From Phycisphaeraceae bacterium (GTDB lineage Bacteria; Planctomycetota; Phycisphaerae; Phycisphaerales; Phycisphaeraceae): 5,547 nt of DNA. The notes below the pieces were generated by a model. The model saw nothing but the letters and a program-made list of their open reading frames with translations. It had not been told where the DNA came from and made no database searches. Of the stretch, positions 4,274 to 5,547 are shown piece by piece. Each line of letters starts with the position of its first letter. The first letter of the stretch is position 1. The position numbers were made by a program, and so were the translations under genes. The DNA lies in assembly GCA_007119405.1 (NCBI GenBank), contig SKPT01000162.1:1-5547 (forward strand). The letters run 5' to 3'.

Positions 4274-5547
4274 ATGACCACGATTTCGACAGAGCGGAAC
4301 GGCGCGGCCGCGGGGGCCCGGCCGGTGCATCGCGTGGAGGTGTGGACGCGGGCCGGCGAGCTCGACCCGCTCGGTGAGCGGGCGCTGGCCGAGGCGCGGG
4401 CCGAGCTCGATGTGCCGCCGACATCCGCGGCCGGGGCGCGCGTGTACCTCATCGAGGCGGCGCTGAGCGAGGCGCAGGTGGCGGAGCTGGCCGAGGCCCT
4501 GTTGGCGGACCCGGTGAGCCAGCGTGCGGTGGTGGGCGTGGCGGACGTGGAGCCGGGGGGCGATGGGGCGGGGGAAGTGGCGACGGCGGTGATCGAGGTG
4601 CATCACAAGCCGGGGGTGATGGACCCGGTGGCCGAGTCGACGCGCGACGCCGCGACGGAGGCGGTCGCGGGGCTCGAGCGCGACGCGATCGACGTGCGCA
4701 CGGCCGTGCGCTACGACCTGAGCTTCGCCGGCCCCCCGCCGGACGAGGCCGCGCTGACCCGCTTCGCCGAACGGGCGCTGGCGAACCCCGTCATCGAGCA
4801 GATCCACCTGGCCCCCTACTGGCCGGAGGCGTTCCTGCACGGGACGCGGTATGAGCTGAGCCTGCATCACGTCGACATCCGCGCCCTTGACGACGCGGCG
4901 CTTGAGCGATTGTCGCGCGACGGGCACCTGTTCCTGAGCCTTCAGGAGATGCAGGCCATCCAACGCTACTACCGCGAAGCCGGCCGCGAGCCGACGGACG
5001 TGGAGCTGGAGACGCTGGCGCAGACGTGGTCCGAGCACTGCGTGCACAAGACGCTCAAAAGCACGATCCGCTATCGGCAGGTGGGTGATGGCGACGTGAT
5101 CGAGTTCGCCGGCCGACCGGGTCACGAGGTGCACGAGGACGGGTCGGTGACGATCCACAACCTGCTGCGGAGCACGGTCGCGGCGGCAACGCACGAGTTG
5201 ATGCGCGAACCGCCACACGACAAATGGTGCGTGAGCGTCTTCGAGGACAACGCGGGCATCGTGCGCTTCGATGACGAGCTGGGCGTGTGCATCAAGGTCG
5301 AGACGCACAATCACCCTTCAGCCATCGAGCCCTACGGCGGAGCGGCGACGGGCATCGGCGGGTGCATCCGCGACATCCTGGGCACGGGGCTCGCCGCGCG
5401 GCCGATCGCCAACACCGACACCTTCTGCGTCGCGCCGCCAACAGTGGAGGGGGAGGAGCTGCCGCGCGGCGTGATTCATCCGCGCCGCATCCTCAAGCAG
5501 GTCGTCGCGGGCGTGCGCGACTACGGCAACCGCATGGGCATCCCCAC
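4274..5547 (+). CDS. purL: Phosphoribosylformylglycinamidine (FGAM) synthase, PurS-PurL fusion type, 5' part
   Basis: Catalyses ATP-dependent conversion of FGAR plus an ammonia donor to FGAM in cytosolic purine synthesis. The first 424 codons are present and the gene runs off the window. Residues about 18-95 and 104-150 look like two PurS-like modules (HKPGVMDPVAEST at 111-123 matches the PurS KPGVLDP signature). The linker and catalytic N-terminus follow: LSLQEMQAIQRYYREAGREPTDVE in parts at 221-244, TWSEHC (251-256), FEDNAGIV (323-330), KVETHNHPSAIEPYGGAATGIGG spanning 341-363 with the ATP/Mg-binding THNHPSAIEPYGG core, and DYGNRMGIPT (416-425). The short-type PurL motifs and PurS-like start suggest a PurSL of roughly 950-1000 residues working with a separate PurQ glutaminase, but the C-terminus is not visible. 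ATG 4274 is the first start after an in-frame TGA at 4262-4264; there is no Shine-Dalgarno. Wobble positions are G-rich in the first 150 codons, unlike the C-rich SIS genes. Confidence 0.95.
   Translation, partial: MTTISTERNGAAAGARPVHRVEVWTRAGELDPLGERALAEARAELDVPPTSAAGARVYLIEAALSEAQVAELAEALLADPVSQRAVVGVADVEPGGDGAGEVATAVIEVHHKPGVMDPVAESTRDAATEAVAGLERDAIDVRTAVRYDLSFAGPPPDEAALTRFAERALANPVIEQIHLAPYWPEAFLHGTRYELSLHHVDIRALDDAALERLSRDGHLFLSLQEMQAIQRYYREAGREPTDVELETLAQTWSEHCVHKTLKSTIRYRQVGDGDVIEFAGRPGHEVHEDGSVTIHNLLRSTVAAATHELMREPPHDKWCVSVFEDNAGIVRFDDELGVCIKVETHNHPSAIEPYGGAATGIGGCIRDILGTGLAARPIANTDTFCVAPPTVEGEELPRGVIHPRRILKQVVAGVRDYGNRMGIP

Noticed and set aside
4154..4377. Small Arg-rich open frame overlapping the purL start
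   Set aside because: No ribosome site, low-complexity Arg/Gly product, and it overlaps the firmly supported purL frame.
4259..5314. Minus-strand open frame of 351 codons opposite purL
   Set aside because: Antisense to unmistakable PurL motifs; the product is His/Arg/Val-rich with no domain.

Overview
This is a GC-rich window from a diderm bacterium. I infer Planctomycetota, most likely near the Phycisphaerae. The reasons are the very high GC, the spacing of genes by GC-rich palindromic repeats, the heptamer TCTGMAT array, the style of the sugar-isomerase-domain proteins, and a PurS-PurL type FGAM synthase. No rRNA, tRNA or other taxonomic marker is present, so the assignment is tentative.

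Layout. Positions 1-399 (+) hold the C-terminal half of a single-domain SIS (sugar isomerase) protein. After a 131-nt spacer filled by a heptamer repeat in inverted orientation (407-498) comes a 422-residue protein on the same strand (531-1799). I read it as a tandem duplication of the same SIS fold, with a degenerate first half. Next is an 84-nt double-hairpin repeat (1864-1947), preceded by fragments of the same repeat. It separates the SIS pair from a convergent minus-strand gene (1976-2578) for a 200-residue protein of unknown function with a small beta-rich N-terminus and a long helical C-terminus.

From 2579 to about 3200 I see no gene. The stretch carries a simple hairpin (2637-2659) and a 212-nt composite palindrome (2838-3049) built from two inverted copies of a 55/56-nt repeat around two further GC hairpins. 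At 3288-4019 (+) is a secreted outer-membrane beta-barrel protein with a GTG start and the only strong Shine-Dalgarno site in the window. Ten bases after its start-to-stop reading ends lies a second copy of the 84-nt repeat (4029-4112). Then comes an AT-rich island with a small dyad, and finally the 5' 424 codons of phosphoribosylformylglycinamidine synthase, the fourth step of purine synthesis (4274 to the window end).

The genes do not form one pathway. The two SIS genes plausibly act together in phosphosugar or amino-sugar metabolism. The beta-barrel protein, the unknown coiled protein and purL look like independent transcription units. The main points of interest are the repeats, which sit at gene 3' ends with identical arms and same-length but unrelated linkers; the apparent contrast between leaderless-type starts (minus-strand gene, purL) and the SD-led start of the outer-membrane protein; and the double-SIS protein. 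I do not see a defence, CRISPR or mobile gene system.
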